Under the pieces are notes generated by a model, which was not told the origin of the DNA, did no database searches, and was given only the letters and a program-made list of their open reading frames with translations. A DNA stretch of 64,000 nucleotides from Thunnus maccoyii (taxonomy: Eukaryota > Chordata > Actinopteri > Scombriformes > Scombridae). This document shows, one piece after another, positions 50,161 to 60,819 of this stretch. Numbering within the stretch: the stretch's first letter is position 1; each line of letters starts with the position of its first letter. A program made the translations under genes and the position numbers. The DNA is taken from positions 22,621,001 to 22,685,000 of the forward strand of contig NC_056539.1 of assembly GCF_910596095.1 (NCBI RefSeq). The letters are read 5' to 3'.

Positions 50161-50896
50161 GCTCTGCGGCACATCGCTGCCTCTCGCAGGTCGAGATTAG
50201 GTTGCAGTTTGGAGTCTATTTTCAAAGATGTAATCCTGAGTTCAAGGACTGCTGTCACCGTCAACTGCGTTCAAGTCAGCCGCCACGTACTTTCGTAATG
50301 CGCGTACGCGTCCGTTATTACGGTAATGAGGCTTTTCTGCTGGGAGGACATGAGTGATCCGTCAACTAAACGTGGTTTGACGTCGCTTTCATTTATTTTA
50401 CATTCGACCAATAATATTACAGTTTGATTGAAACAGTGAATTGAAAAATGCACTATTTGTTTCATTTGTTCACCAAGAAGGTTATGACTCCGGATAATTC
50501 ACTGTGGAATTAGAATCTACAGTCTTGACTTCACTTACATAGATTAACAATGTCTCATATTCAGCATATTATGAAAAGGAAACTGTCTGTTTCCAATCAG
50601 TGATTCCACTTCTCTACATCCTACAGGACCACAGCTAGATGTTGACTAATTTGGATTTTGGTGCTACTAGTGTGGCACCCAGTGTCACTAGTAAGGATTA
50701 TGTTTGAGATAGTTAGACAAAAGTATCACTAGTTGCTGAAAAAGAGTGACTAATAACAGTTTTTGTTCAATAGTAAGTCAAAATGCTGCACAAGTGTGAC
50801 CAGATGTCTAATTAGTGCTGACAAAGACTGAACTAGTGAAGGAAACCAACGTTTGATATCAAGGATATGGAATAAATGCTCAAATGGCTTTCCATT

Positions 50897-50933
<37 letters not shown>

Positions 50934-53900
50934 TACTACTAGACTACTAAATGATAATAATAATAACTTGTGTTGAACAAATTTTAATAGATGGAGAAGA
51001 ATAGAATTAGATGGATGAGACAGACGATGCCAAGGCAGTTTTACAAAACCTCAGAGTTGGTACAAGCCCCTTTCTTGTTGTCCTCTGACCTTTGTATGGA
51101 GAACTGTTACATTTGTAATACATTTGTTTAGAAAGTAGTTAAACAGTTTCTTCGTGTAAATTCAAAGACTTTATAACAAGATATGTGTAAACCGTTTGGT
51201 ACTTTTTACTATAAAATCACCTTTCTGTCATTTGATAAAGTTTGCCTGTTCTCATTATGAATTAAGAGAGTTTCAGATCAATAAAAAAAAACTTCTACTT
51301 CCACCATGTGGCGGAGCAATCAAATTTTGTGTCAGATTGTTTATTTTATGGCCTTTTTCCCCACAAGATTGATGACCACCACCATGCATAAAAAATCTAT
51401 CACTGATAGCATAAAAATAATATCTATCTCGTATCCTCACATCGTTTCAGGCTGAGAATTCCTTTTCTAATGTGGCCTTTAATTTACCTCATAAAATTTT
51501 ACATCAGCCTGAAAATGTCAGTGGTCTTTATTCAGCAGTTATCAGAAGGTGGCAGCCTCGCCCACATTGCTGGCTTGTCTGAATGGATTTTAACCCTCAA
51601 GTATAACCTTGATCAGTTTTTTACTGGCACTTTCCTGCTGATCAGACCGACTCTTGTCTCTCCAGCTGAGCTGAAATAATTGGGCCTAAAGGTGTCTTCT
51701 GGTTTTAACGAAGCTTTTAATCTGTGTGAGAATGTGAGAATCACTGTGCTGGAGGTGAAACAGGCTGTTTCAGGTTTGTCTACCATCTTCTTAACTTGCA
51801 ACATTTATGTTTTTAAGGAATGAAGAGAAACTCAATATTTGCTTGCTTGCAACTTTGGTTTATCGTCTGGTTATGAGGGATTTAAACTGACCAGTAGTGG
51901 CTATCAGGCATTTTATGCAAAAAGGGGTGTCAGTGACATTTTGATTTATTAGTGACAATTATTAGTGACCTTATTAAGATTCGCTGCCAGACTAGAAACA
52001 AATGAAAATCAACTTGACTTGTAATTTCCTTTTAAATGTAATTTTGTTGTTCGTTTGTTTTTTTAATGATCTCACACCTTCGCCAGAGATCTTAAAGTCC
52101 CCCTCCGCCCCCAAAAAATGTGTATTTCTTCTTGTTCCTTCAGTTGGATGTTTGAGCTTCACTGTGCAGAATGATGTATATGCAGAGTTTGAGACTTGAA
52201 GGCTGTTTTCACTTTCATCTGCTGAAGGTGGAAAGTTTCTCTGTGCTCACCTTAAATTTCAGTTTGAGGCGTGTACGTACTCTGTGAGCGTGATTTGTGA
52301 CATCACAACTAGTTTGGACGCCAATCGTGTTACAGTGTGCAACTTGACACAAGTGTGATGTGGAAATTTGAAGCCTTCAGTGCACAAACACTGAAAATGG
52401 ACTTTTTAGTGAAGCCTGAGAGAGCTTGTGTCAAAAGGAAACATATTCTCATATTTATAGATTCTGGATTTTTCATTAAAGGAGGACTACATATCATTTT
52501 AAGAATTTTTAACTAGTTCCTCTAGAACTTTTTTTGTGGAAAAAAACATATCACATACAAATTATTATTATTAAATTATTATTATTAAAATCAGTTGTCA
52601 TTGTGAAAATCTGAAGGTTTTCATATCGTCTGAAGATGTTTCTCAGTAGATTTTTTTTCATGTTTTTTCATTAAGTATTAAGTTTTTTTTTCTGGATTCA
52701 TGAAATTGAAAATCTATTTACATTTTAATTTGTTTTTCTTGTATGTTTTTCATTGTTTGTGCCTTGTTTAATTGATTCATTCAACTTTTATAGATATAAC
52801 TTTGATTGATACAGATTCTATTGATTTTTATGCTATTGATCAAGGTTTTGATATCCACTGCATGATTTGACCTTTGACATTGCAAGATTCTGGTATACAT
52901 TGATTGAGTTTGTTTGATTTCCGACATTGTTTGAGCTAATGATAATTGCTGAAATTTAGATTTAGATTGATACATTGATTGCTGTCCAGCTATGAATTTT
53001 AATTGCTGTATTGACTGATTAACTTAGCTTTTGATTTTGGTTCTTATAAGTCATTATTCAGCTCACAGATGATGTATTATTAAATGAATTTGATATTTAT
53101 CCTTTATTTTGACTTTTATGCATACTTATAATAAATGCTTATTAAAAGATTATTGTAATTCCCTAGGCGCCATAGTTTTGCCTGAATCATTTTCCCTTCA
53201 AGTTTCATTGTAAAATGGTTTCATCCAAAATGATGATCCCTGAGGGACTGAACTCTGTTTGAACTTTATTTCCGGTGCAGATGATACCTTGTTTGTCACA
53301 TCATGCATGTCTCTGTCATTCTGTCCTTCATGCCACAGTGAGCGTGAAGGAGAGAGAGAAATCTTCTCTAAGCAGACCCATCTGTGCACACCGGGGTGCA
53401 AAAGGTGATTAATGCCCTGTGTGTTAAAGGCAGAGGCCTGGAGGTTCAGCTCCATCCTGCCCAGACCATCCAGCTGTACTGCAAACTGCCCTCTATGGGC
53501 TGAGAAGTGTCTTTCTAAACGAACAGGAGGGTTGAGAGATCTGATATTCCCTGCTGCCTCCCTGCAGCATAGAGGAGCAGTCAGCTGCATCGCTGTAACA
53601 GGCCAGTGAGCAGCACGATTAGTGCACAGGAGCTGCTCCCATTGCTCTTCCACTACATTTGATGCTCCGCTCTCCCATGTTGAGCCTATATTCATGCAAA
53701 TAACCGGTTTATTTTAAATCAGTGGTGACTCCAAACCAAGGTCTGTATGAATTAATGAGGTGGAGTGCAGCTCTTTCTAAGCATGTTACTGCAGTGATCA
53801 TCACTAGTTTTATGAGGAACACTGTGAAGCTTTAATAAGGAGAAAGAAATGGGTCAAATATCTTCCAGTTTTCTTGTCATTTTATAACCAATTAGTAGCT

Positions 53901-54960
53901 TCACGAAAGTTTTACATTTCTAAAAACCTTAAAACACTTAAACAAAACAAAGAAATCTCCCCAGTGATACTTTTTGACCTTTTATAATTATATTTTATGT
54001 CTATGGTATAATTGCAATATTCAATACAATGTTTATATAATTGTATACTTCATATGTGCACGTGTGTATGAATGCTTACATATGTTTCTGACTTAAACAT
54101 GTCAAAAAGTTAAAATGTTACGCGGGATAAAAAAGGGGGAATTATTTATCAAAAGTCTTCCTAATAAAATCAGTGCGATAAGAAAGTTCAGGAATTCAAA
54201 ACATGATTATTGATCTGATCCATTAGTATTCAAAGCATTTTAGAAACAGGCGCTCTGTCTACTGAGCCATCACTAAAACATTGACACTGAATATGAAAGA
54301 AACTATATTCTCACAGAAACGCATATTTTTCTGTTTTTTGGTGTAATGTGCTGCACAATATTTTAAGGGTCTTCTGTTATATTTGTACATCAGGTTTATT
54401 ATATGTTAACCGTAATATTATGTGATTATCAGTGAGATGAACACAGGTAGTTGATAAATGTGCTCCAGTTCCTGAGAAAATTCATTGTATCAATGCATAA
54501 TATTCCACTATGGACTTCATGTGTATGTGGTTATTCGATGGCGTTTACAGAGCCTTATGATATTTTTAAAACCGGATTTGTCTGAGCCCCATTAGATATC
54601 TAATGTTGTCCTGTGACTTTATTAATCTGTTGTGTTTGATAGGATCACCATGCTCCTCTTTATAAGGGCACAAACAGCTGTGTGTTTATATAATCTGATT
54701 TTAAGTGAACTCAACACAGGCAGTTCATGCTGGATTGTACATCTGACTGATTATTTGTTGAAGCATTTTTGAAAGCAGCCATTTGGTTTCTGTGTTTCCA
54801 CCAGTCATCTCAAATGCTGCAAGCTTTTATATTTCTGCATCTCATAAATACGCGCTGAGGGGGGCTTTTAACACTTATCCGCAGGCCATTTCCACATATT
54901 ATATTTCAACATTCTGACATTTAAGTGGAAAGAGGGAAGGGTGGATGGGGGAGGGGGGTT
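50161..54960. other. Intergenic DNA between ddx49 and the putative Homer-family promoter
   Basis: No supportable exons. Contents: a TAC trinucleotide repeat (about 50897-50945), a GATT-rich stretch (52780-53050), a GC-richer block 53230-53700 with an ATGCAAAT octamer near 53694 that could be a regulatory element, and AT-rich DNA elsewhere. Confidence 0.5.
50897..50945. repeat. TAC trinucleotide microsatellite
   Basis: About fifteen TAC/CTA units with one TTC interruption, in intergenic DNA. Confidence 0.85.
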
Positions 54961-54971
54961 TAGGGGGGACA

Positions 54972-55030
54972 CCATCTGATGGTCACAATGCACACTACAA
55001 GCAGTAGTGTGCATTGTGACCAACAGATGG
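54972..55030. repeat. Near-perfect 27-bp inverted repeat (hairpin) with CTCF-like core
   Basis: Arms 54972-54998 and 55004-55030 pair with a single mismatch across a 5-base loop (AAGCA). The right arm runs into CCAACAGATGGCGC (about 55020-55033), close to the CTCF core consensus CCA-nn-AG-nn-GGC. It lies roughly 460 bases upstream of the candidate Homer start codon. Confidence 0.75.
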
Positions 55031-55039
55031 CGCTGAAGA

Positions 55040-55493
55040 GGCTCCACAGTCTCACTGAGAGAGTTGAATGGGATCCCAGTGTGATCTGGCACAGGAGAGG
55101 AGCACAGCACAAGTCCCGGAGGAGGTTTGAGCTAAAAGCACTCTGCTGCCCGACTTTCATCGACAATCCTCCGTCTGTCCGGCCCGCAGAGCTGAGCCAA
55201 ACGGTTCACGGTGCGTAATTACGCACGGAGACGGCAGATCCGCGGTGTTGCTCGCCGTGGAAACCCGCGGACAAAGGAAGGCAGGCTGGAGTACAACAAC
55301 TGACTTGAGAAGAGAGGAGTACTGTTGGAAGGGAAACGGGGGGAATCTGGAATCGGAAGTGATTTGTCTTTTTTTCAGAAATGTAACTTACGTTCAGGAT
55401 TTCGGGGTAGAATCGAATCACTTTTTCAGGAAAAAAGGACAAAAGAGTTAAGAGTGGAATCAGTCCCAAAAACAGCATCCAGATCCTCGGAGC
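55040..55493 (+). promoter_or_regulatory. Promoter and 5-prime UTR of a putative Homer-family gene
   Basis: The composition becomes CpG-containing compared with its surroundings. It contains the 16-bp palindrome GTGCGTAATTACGCAC (55211-55226) and several CGCGG patches, then leads to an ATG with a strong splice donor. Transcription in this direction is inferred from that donor. Confidence 0.35.
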
Positions 55494-55498
55494 ATGGG
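55494..55498 (+). CDS. Putative first coding exon (Met plus two bases) of a Homer-family scaffold gene
   Basis: ATGGG is followed at once by GTAAGT, a consensus donor. As I recall, fish and mammalian Homer1/2-type proteins start MGEQPIFSTRAHVFQ and their first coding exon ends just after ATG-GG, with a long first intron. HOMER3 is next to DDX49 on human 19p13.11, which adds positional support. No second exon coding for the EVH1 domain is found in the remaining 8.5 kb, so intron 1 would have to run beyond the window. This is a positional and splice-pattern inference from five bases, not a sequence match. Confidence 0.3.
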
Positions 55499-56001
55499 GT
55501 AAGTTAGAGATTTGTGTCTGAAATTGTCACTTTGCGCACTCCGGCTGTCTGGAAGTGATTTGTTCAAATGGCGAAATGGTTAAAAAGTGAACTTTGTGGT
55601 GACTTGCTTGATTTTTCTGAGCGTTTGGTTGTTAAATCCGGTGGAACAGCACCATCTCTTATTCGTCAACACTTTCTCCATTACCATCATTATGAACATC
55701 AGTGCATGTGTTAATGCGCTGTTTTCTTTGTTTACATCCCGATATGCTGCGCCGAGAGGTAGCCCGTCTTTTATTTGAGAATCATAAAGCTTGACCCAGT
55801 TTAATCAGGACTCTGATGTCCGTATAAACCTTAATGACACTTGTGACCGCAAGAAGGTCGCGTTCAAACGTTGAGACCGCGGCTGCATAAATTCAGCTTG
55901 TTGTGATTTTTATGGTCATATGATTAAACACACAAGCGGAGGTCAAGCATGCATCCACCAGTTAGCTGAAACTACTGAGATTTCCTGTTCCTCTATTGGC
56001 A

Positions 56002-56050
<49 letters not shown>

Positions 56051-56091
56051 TGCACACACACACACACACACACATACATGCACACACACAA
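56002..56091. repeat. CA microsatellite
   Basis: CA units with TACATG interruptions. A TG tract follows at 56190-56241 on the same strand, so the two could pair with each other. Confidence 0.9.
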
Positions 56092-56188
56092 TTTGGACCA
56101 TTTCCAGGCCGATTGTTGTGCAGGGGATACTGGGTGGTTTGCTTTGAGCAGCTTCTGGTGTCAAGCTGTGCTCAGTCTCATTAGCTGT

Positions 56189-56189
<1 letters not shown>

Positions 56190-56241
<52 letters not shown>
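56190..56241. repeat. TG microsatellite, inverted relative to the CA tract
   Basis: About 26 uninterrupted TG units lying 98 bases after the CA tract, complementary to it. Confidence 0.9.
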
Positions 56242-56242
<1 letters not shown>

Positions 56243-56919
56243 GAATTATACAAGCAATCCTCGAGCTTGGTTCAAACACACCTGAACCCTCCTCGCAAGA
56301 ACGGAGCCCATGCTGTCAGCTTCCACCTTCTAGCCCAGTTTACTGACACTTTTATGTGCTACTCAAGTGACTGTATTGCACAATATTAGATTACCATCAT
56401 CAGCACTCTGTCATTTTCATGAGGGTTTGACTAATGTTTGTTTTGAAGACCATTTACATCTTTGCAGTTTTGCTTGTGTCACCTTTTCCACATGACGGTG
56501 AAAAGAAATGTTAAGTTTAACTTTACGGACTACTTCTACATGTCAGTGCACAATTTTCAATGAAAAAACGAAAGATTGAAACATTTTAATGTATACATAC
56601 AAAATGCTGTTTTATAATGGTCTTAAGTATCTAACCCATATGTGAATCATATAATAGGAGCGAAGGACACAATCCATGATGGTTTGTTCTCTATTGTCTG
56701 TAAGGCCAGTACTGGTGCATTCAGGTGGTCTTAAACATCTTGTAAAGTCAATTTTCCAAGTTTGGATGTTGCCCTCAAACAGCCAACAAAACTGTCAACA
56801 TCTGACAAATGTTCAGTTTCAACACATGATGGATAATGTTGTACCAAGATAATGGCGTTTATATCCATATAACAGGAAGTTACACATCAATCAAGGTTCT
56901 CTGAGTGAGAGACTCTCTC

Positions 56920-57594
56920 TCAGTCTAGTTCTGTATTCCTCGTGTACAGGGACTGGAGTACTTGTGACAAATCACACTGTGGCATAATGTCCAGGCAGAA
57001 AAGATTCAGGCAGACCGTAACATCCACAATCGAGTAGGAAAGTCTTTTTTTAATGGTGTCAGATCCTGGACCAGACGTCATCTCTTCATCAATGCTCTGT
57101 GGTGATTGGCGGCAGCAGAGTTCAGTCACCTGGTCTAAATGAAAGTCAGGGAGGACATTTGGTAGAAAATGCTGGATTGAATCACAGGACCACCCTGCAC
57201 ACTTAGGCAGGAACCTGCATAACCCTTGATGTAAAGAGACAGCCTGCAGCTCTTCCACCCTTCCAACATAAGTCAGCACCAAAGGGAGGAGAGACTGATT
57301 AACAGCCACTTCAGTCTATAAACAAAATGAGTGTTAGGTGCACAGGTGCTCTCTGCTGTGTACAGCTTGTCTTAAAGGACTTATCCCTCTTTCCATCCCT
57401 GTTTCTGGTCTCTCTGCACTGTCAGCTATCGAATAAAGACAAAAATATCAAGAAAATCATCCCAAAAAAGTAATTATCCATGTCACCTGAGCCATGTAGA
57501 GAAGGTCAGTCCCAGTACACAAGGAGTATGTAACTGGATAGAAATCAATATGATAGATTTTTCTGTAACAGTCATTAACAACATTTCCAGGCTG
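56920..57594 (-). CDS. Two exons of an unrecognised gene (terminal exon and the one before)
   Basis: On the minus strand an exon 57594-57487 (108 nt, phase 0 at both ends) has a TATCAG acceptor and an ATGGCTCAG|GTGACA donor. It is followed by 57315-56920 (396 nt) with a TTTGTTTATAG acceptor and an in-frame stop. Joined, they encode 167 residues with no internal stop. The first exon includes DFYPVTYSLCTGTDLLYMAQ; the second includes LLPLVLTYVGRVEELQAVSL and a Cys-rich middle. Hydrophobic, evenly mixed composition and matched phases argue for real coding DNA. I do not recognise the family, and I found no further upstream exon. It could be the 3-prime end of a nested gene, a decayed duplicate, or a transposon-captured fragment. 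Possible acceptor slippage (CAGCAG) at the first exon. Confidence 0.4.
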
Positions 57595-58924
57595 CTGATA
57601 AAAACAAAGTTAAGTTTATGTCAGGTTTCCATTGCAGTAGCTTTTCCTTTAGTCCAGTTATATTTATGAGAAACTGATGACCACCTGAAGTGAAATATAA
57701 ACAAAGTAGGCATATCATAACCAGCTGAATGCATGATTGAATATGTGAGCAGTAAACAATTGATTATGGGATGCTGAATGCAGAAAAAACAACACACATC
57801 AGTTGTGTCCTCCGAATCCTGCAAAATATATGACATACAGTACATATTTAAATCTATGATGGGAGTGTTACTGGGCAGTTATCACTTTAGCCAGTATGTT
57901 AAGTGGAGCTGTGGTTTAAATGTTTTCATTTGAGTGTATTAGATGATCTGTGTTTTTACATTTGAAATAGATATTTACAATATTTGTATCATGTGTCTGT
58001 TTAATGGATCTGTCAAAGCAATGCTCTGATGCTGGTTCTTTTCTCTCAATGGGTTATTCAAATGTTTAAGCATATTTGACCTATATTTGATTAAACTTAA
58101 CAACCTCAGCCCTGTGCAGTTGTACTGTGTAAAAAAAATCTCTTTATTGGATCTGTGCTTGGTAATTAAGAGTAAAAACTTGTTTGTTACCAACCTTCAA
58201 TAATACCTGCCAACCTCTACTGGTACATTTGTTTCACCTTGTAACTTTGACCCTCTTTCCTCCTGTTCTGCTGCAGAGGAGTTGTCTGCGAGCTATAAAA
58301 TGTACCCGCTACACCGAGAGAGGTATAAACACACCGTTGTCTCTGTGTTGTGGCTGTGCATGGCAGGGATGGGCGATAACTCAAGTTTACCAGTTTACCT
58401 ACCAGATTATTCTGAGTCTCAGATTGCTGTTATTGATACTAACTTAAACTGCTCAAATGCCAGCACGAATTGGGGTATTTATTCATAATTTATTAGCTAG
58501 TCTGAGTAACTAAAAGCTAAAAACAAGCCCTTCAGTACAAAGAAAGCTAGAAATGAATGTAGGTAACAGCAACATTTCAATAAAGTGCAGCTTTTAATAT
58601 AAATGGCAACAATACATAATGCAGTTGATAAAGAGCTTTTGTGTATTCCTTTGGCTCTTATTTGATTCTCAAAATTATAATATTAGCACTTATAGGACTT
58701 CTATTGATAATTGGGGATCAATCCGCCCATCCCTACTTCATCAAACATTCATCTGCCTCTAAACAAAGTCCACCCTCATTCCATCCTCATAATGTTTATC
58801 CCACCCTCAGTATCTGTGGAAACATGGTTACAAATATGAGGTTTCATGCTTGTCATGATGTGCAGATGTTGTCAACACACTCTCCTCCTCTTGCTGTTGT
58901 TGACAGGTGTCGTCATATCGTCCT

Positions 58925-59336
58925 GGTCCAGGTATCGTCGGATAATTCGTAATTCATTTGTAATTCAAAAACCAAAAAACGGTAAATCTGATATTTGTTT
59001 CAAAACAAAAAACAAACAAAAAAAAAAAAACGTTTTTGGTGTCAGAAACAAATAACGAAAAACCAATCAAACGGCCCGTTTTTGGTTTTTGCCGATTCGT
59101 TTTTCGATTCGATACATCCATGCTTGATGTCCGCAGACCTGTTCGATATTCAATCCAAAAAGGAATGACGATTAAACGAATCGGCAAAAACAAAAAACAG
59201 GCCGGGTTTGATTGGTTTTTCGATATTTGATTCTGACACCAAAAACTGTTTTTTGTTTTGAAACAAATAACAGATTTACCGTTTTTTGGTTTTTGAATTA
59301 CAAATGAATTACAAATTATCGGATGATACCTGGACC
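58925..59336. mobile_element. Palindromic fold-back element (412 bp)
   Basis: The left arm starts GGTCCAGGTATCGTCGGATA and the inverted right end reads GGTCCAGGTATCATCCGATA. Similarity continues through the AAACGGTAAATCTG and GTTTTTGCCGATTCG blocks to near the middle (about 59130). CGTCCT flanks both sides (58919-58924 and 59337-59342), consistent with a 6-bp target duplication. No open frame of its own beyond those made by the symmetry. Confidence 0.75.
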
Positions 59337-59663
59337 CGTCCTCCTGTCGGTCGCTTCATTGCAACTTGATGGTTCCATATATTGTTGGCTGGTTTAAACT
59401 GTTTAAAAGTGCATTGTACTTTAAATGCTCTTGGTATGTTCTGCATGTCAGACCTTGATTTTCACAATAACTACAGCTGCAAGAACTATGTAGTGGAGTA
59501 AAGAAATCTCAAGGGATGTGCTCATACCATAACCAACACAAAACTAAATACACACCAACCATTATCATGCTCATGTGACAGAAGAAACTACAACATTTTA
59601 AAGCCACCTTTTCAGCCTTTGAATTTTTAATACTCAAAAGATAAGAGAGTATAACATTAACTA

Positions 59664-60150
59664 AAGGAATAGTTCAACATTTTGGGAAATAAGCTTGTTC
59701 ACTTTCTTGCCAGGAGTTAGATGAGAAGATTGATACCACTCATGTCTGTGTGTCAAGTATGGAGCTAGAGCCTCAGAGAATTAGCTTAGCTTTAGCTTAG
59801 CTTAGCATTAAGACTAGAGGCAGGGGGACACAGCTAGCCTGGCTAGCATAAATACACCTACCAGCACCTCTAAAGCTCACTAATTAACATGTTGCACAGA
59901 CAGAAATATAAAAACATAAAAAATTGTGGTTTTAGGGTGACTTACATGCTAGAATTACTTCTTGACAGACAGCTGTTCATCTGCATCTGCTTGTTGTTTG
60001 TATTTTCACTGTTTTGTTTGTGTGGGAATTTAACAAATAGAATATAAATGCTTTAGAGGTTTTGGTAGGTGTATTTTTGAACTTAAGCTTGCCTGTAGAA
60101 GCTGAAGGTAGCTTGTTTGTTGCTGTCTGTCTAAATGTACTATTCCCTTA
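59664..60150. mobile_element. Non-autonomous fish DNA element with TTAGCTTAGC block
   Basis: Starts AAAGGAATAGTTCAACATTT and ends ACTATTCCCTT, inverted ends of about 10 bases. Inside are ATGAGAAGATTGATACCACT, the TTAGCTTAGCATTAAGACT block and CCACCTCTAAAGCTCACT-like sequence, a combination very common in spiny-rayed fish genomes. No coding capacity. Confidence 0.65.
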
Positions 60151-60819
60151 AAAATGACATATTGTGCACATTTCCAGGTCTATATTTAGTGCTCTACTGG
60201 AATATCTTTGCATAATTTACAGTTAAAAAAAACTCCTTATTTATCTTATACTGGCCCTTTATGCAGCCCTTCACTTCAGCCTCCGTCTGGAACAAGCCGT
60301 TTTAGCTCCGGTCTACTTAAGACCCCCTCCTGAGGAGCCCACTCTGTTCTGATTGGCCAGCTCTTGGAGGCTGCCCCTCAACATCCGCCGGCTCTGGAGG
60401 CCACATCAATAAACCATGAAACAAACCATAGTACTAGGATTTCACTACTTTTTCTCATTATTGAAATGTCAACTTCTCAATGCATCCATACATGTTCGAG
60501 GCCGAAATCTGATCTGAAATATGAGAGTGGACAACGTAAACAACACATGGAACAACCTTAGCAACCAAGGCTACAGAATGGACAGCCGTTTATGGGCATG
60601 CACAACAAGTTGACATCAGCTTGTTGGCAAGGTAGAAAAAAATATTGCAAACAAAGCGTTCAAAGCAGGTTGAAGCCCAGGCTTTTGACTTGCAGGGAGC
60701 CTCTCTACATATGTTAACCTCAAGTTTTGGAACTTTGATCATATTAAACGTAGACATCTGACATCATAACAGTATATAAATAATAGAAAACCACTAAAAG
60801 CATGATATGTCCCCTTTAA
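60148..60819. mobile_element. Non-autonomous DNA element, possibly piggyBac-type MITE
   Basis: The left end, TTAAAAATGACATATTGTGC, and inverted right end, TTAAAGGGGACATATCATGC, match at 15 of 20 positions. The centre includes CTTCACTTCAGCCTCCGTCT and TCTGATTGGCCAGCTCTTGG, typical of an abundant fish element. Ends starting TTAA suggest piggyBac-like target choice, but that is tentative. It abuts the previous element. Confidence 0.6.

Noticed and set aside
53198..53695. 165-codon open frame on the minus strand as a gene
   Set aside because: No recognisable domain, no splice signals or promoter, and chance open frames are longer in GC-richer DNA.
57621..57680. A third upstream exon for the unidentified minus-strand gene (acceptor TTTCACTTCAG at about 57682)
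   Set aside because: No usable GT donor follows and every frame meets a stop soon, so it cannot be joined to 57594.
58277..58321. Exon-like segment (CTGCTGCAG acceptor, GAGAG|GTATAA donor) that could be Homer exon 2
   Set aside because: Joining it to ATGGG gives a stop after eight codons, and none of its frames resembles an EVH1 start. It could be a minor noncoding exon but is not supportable.
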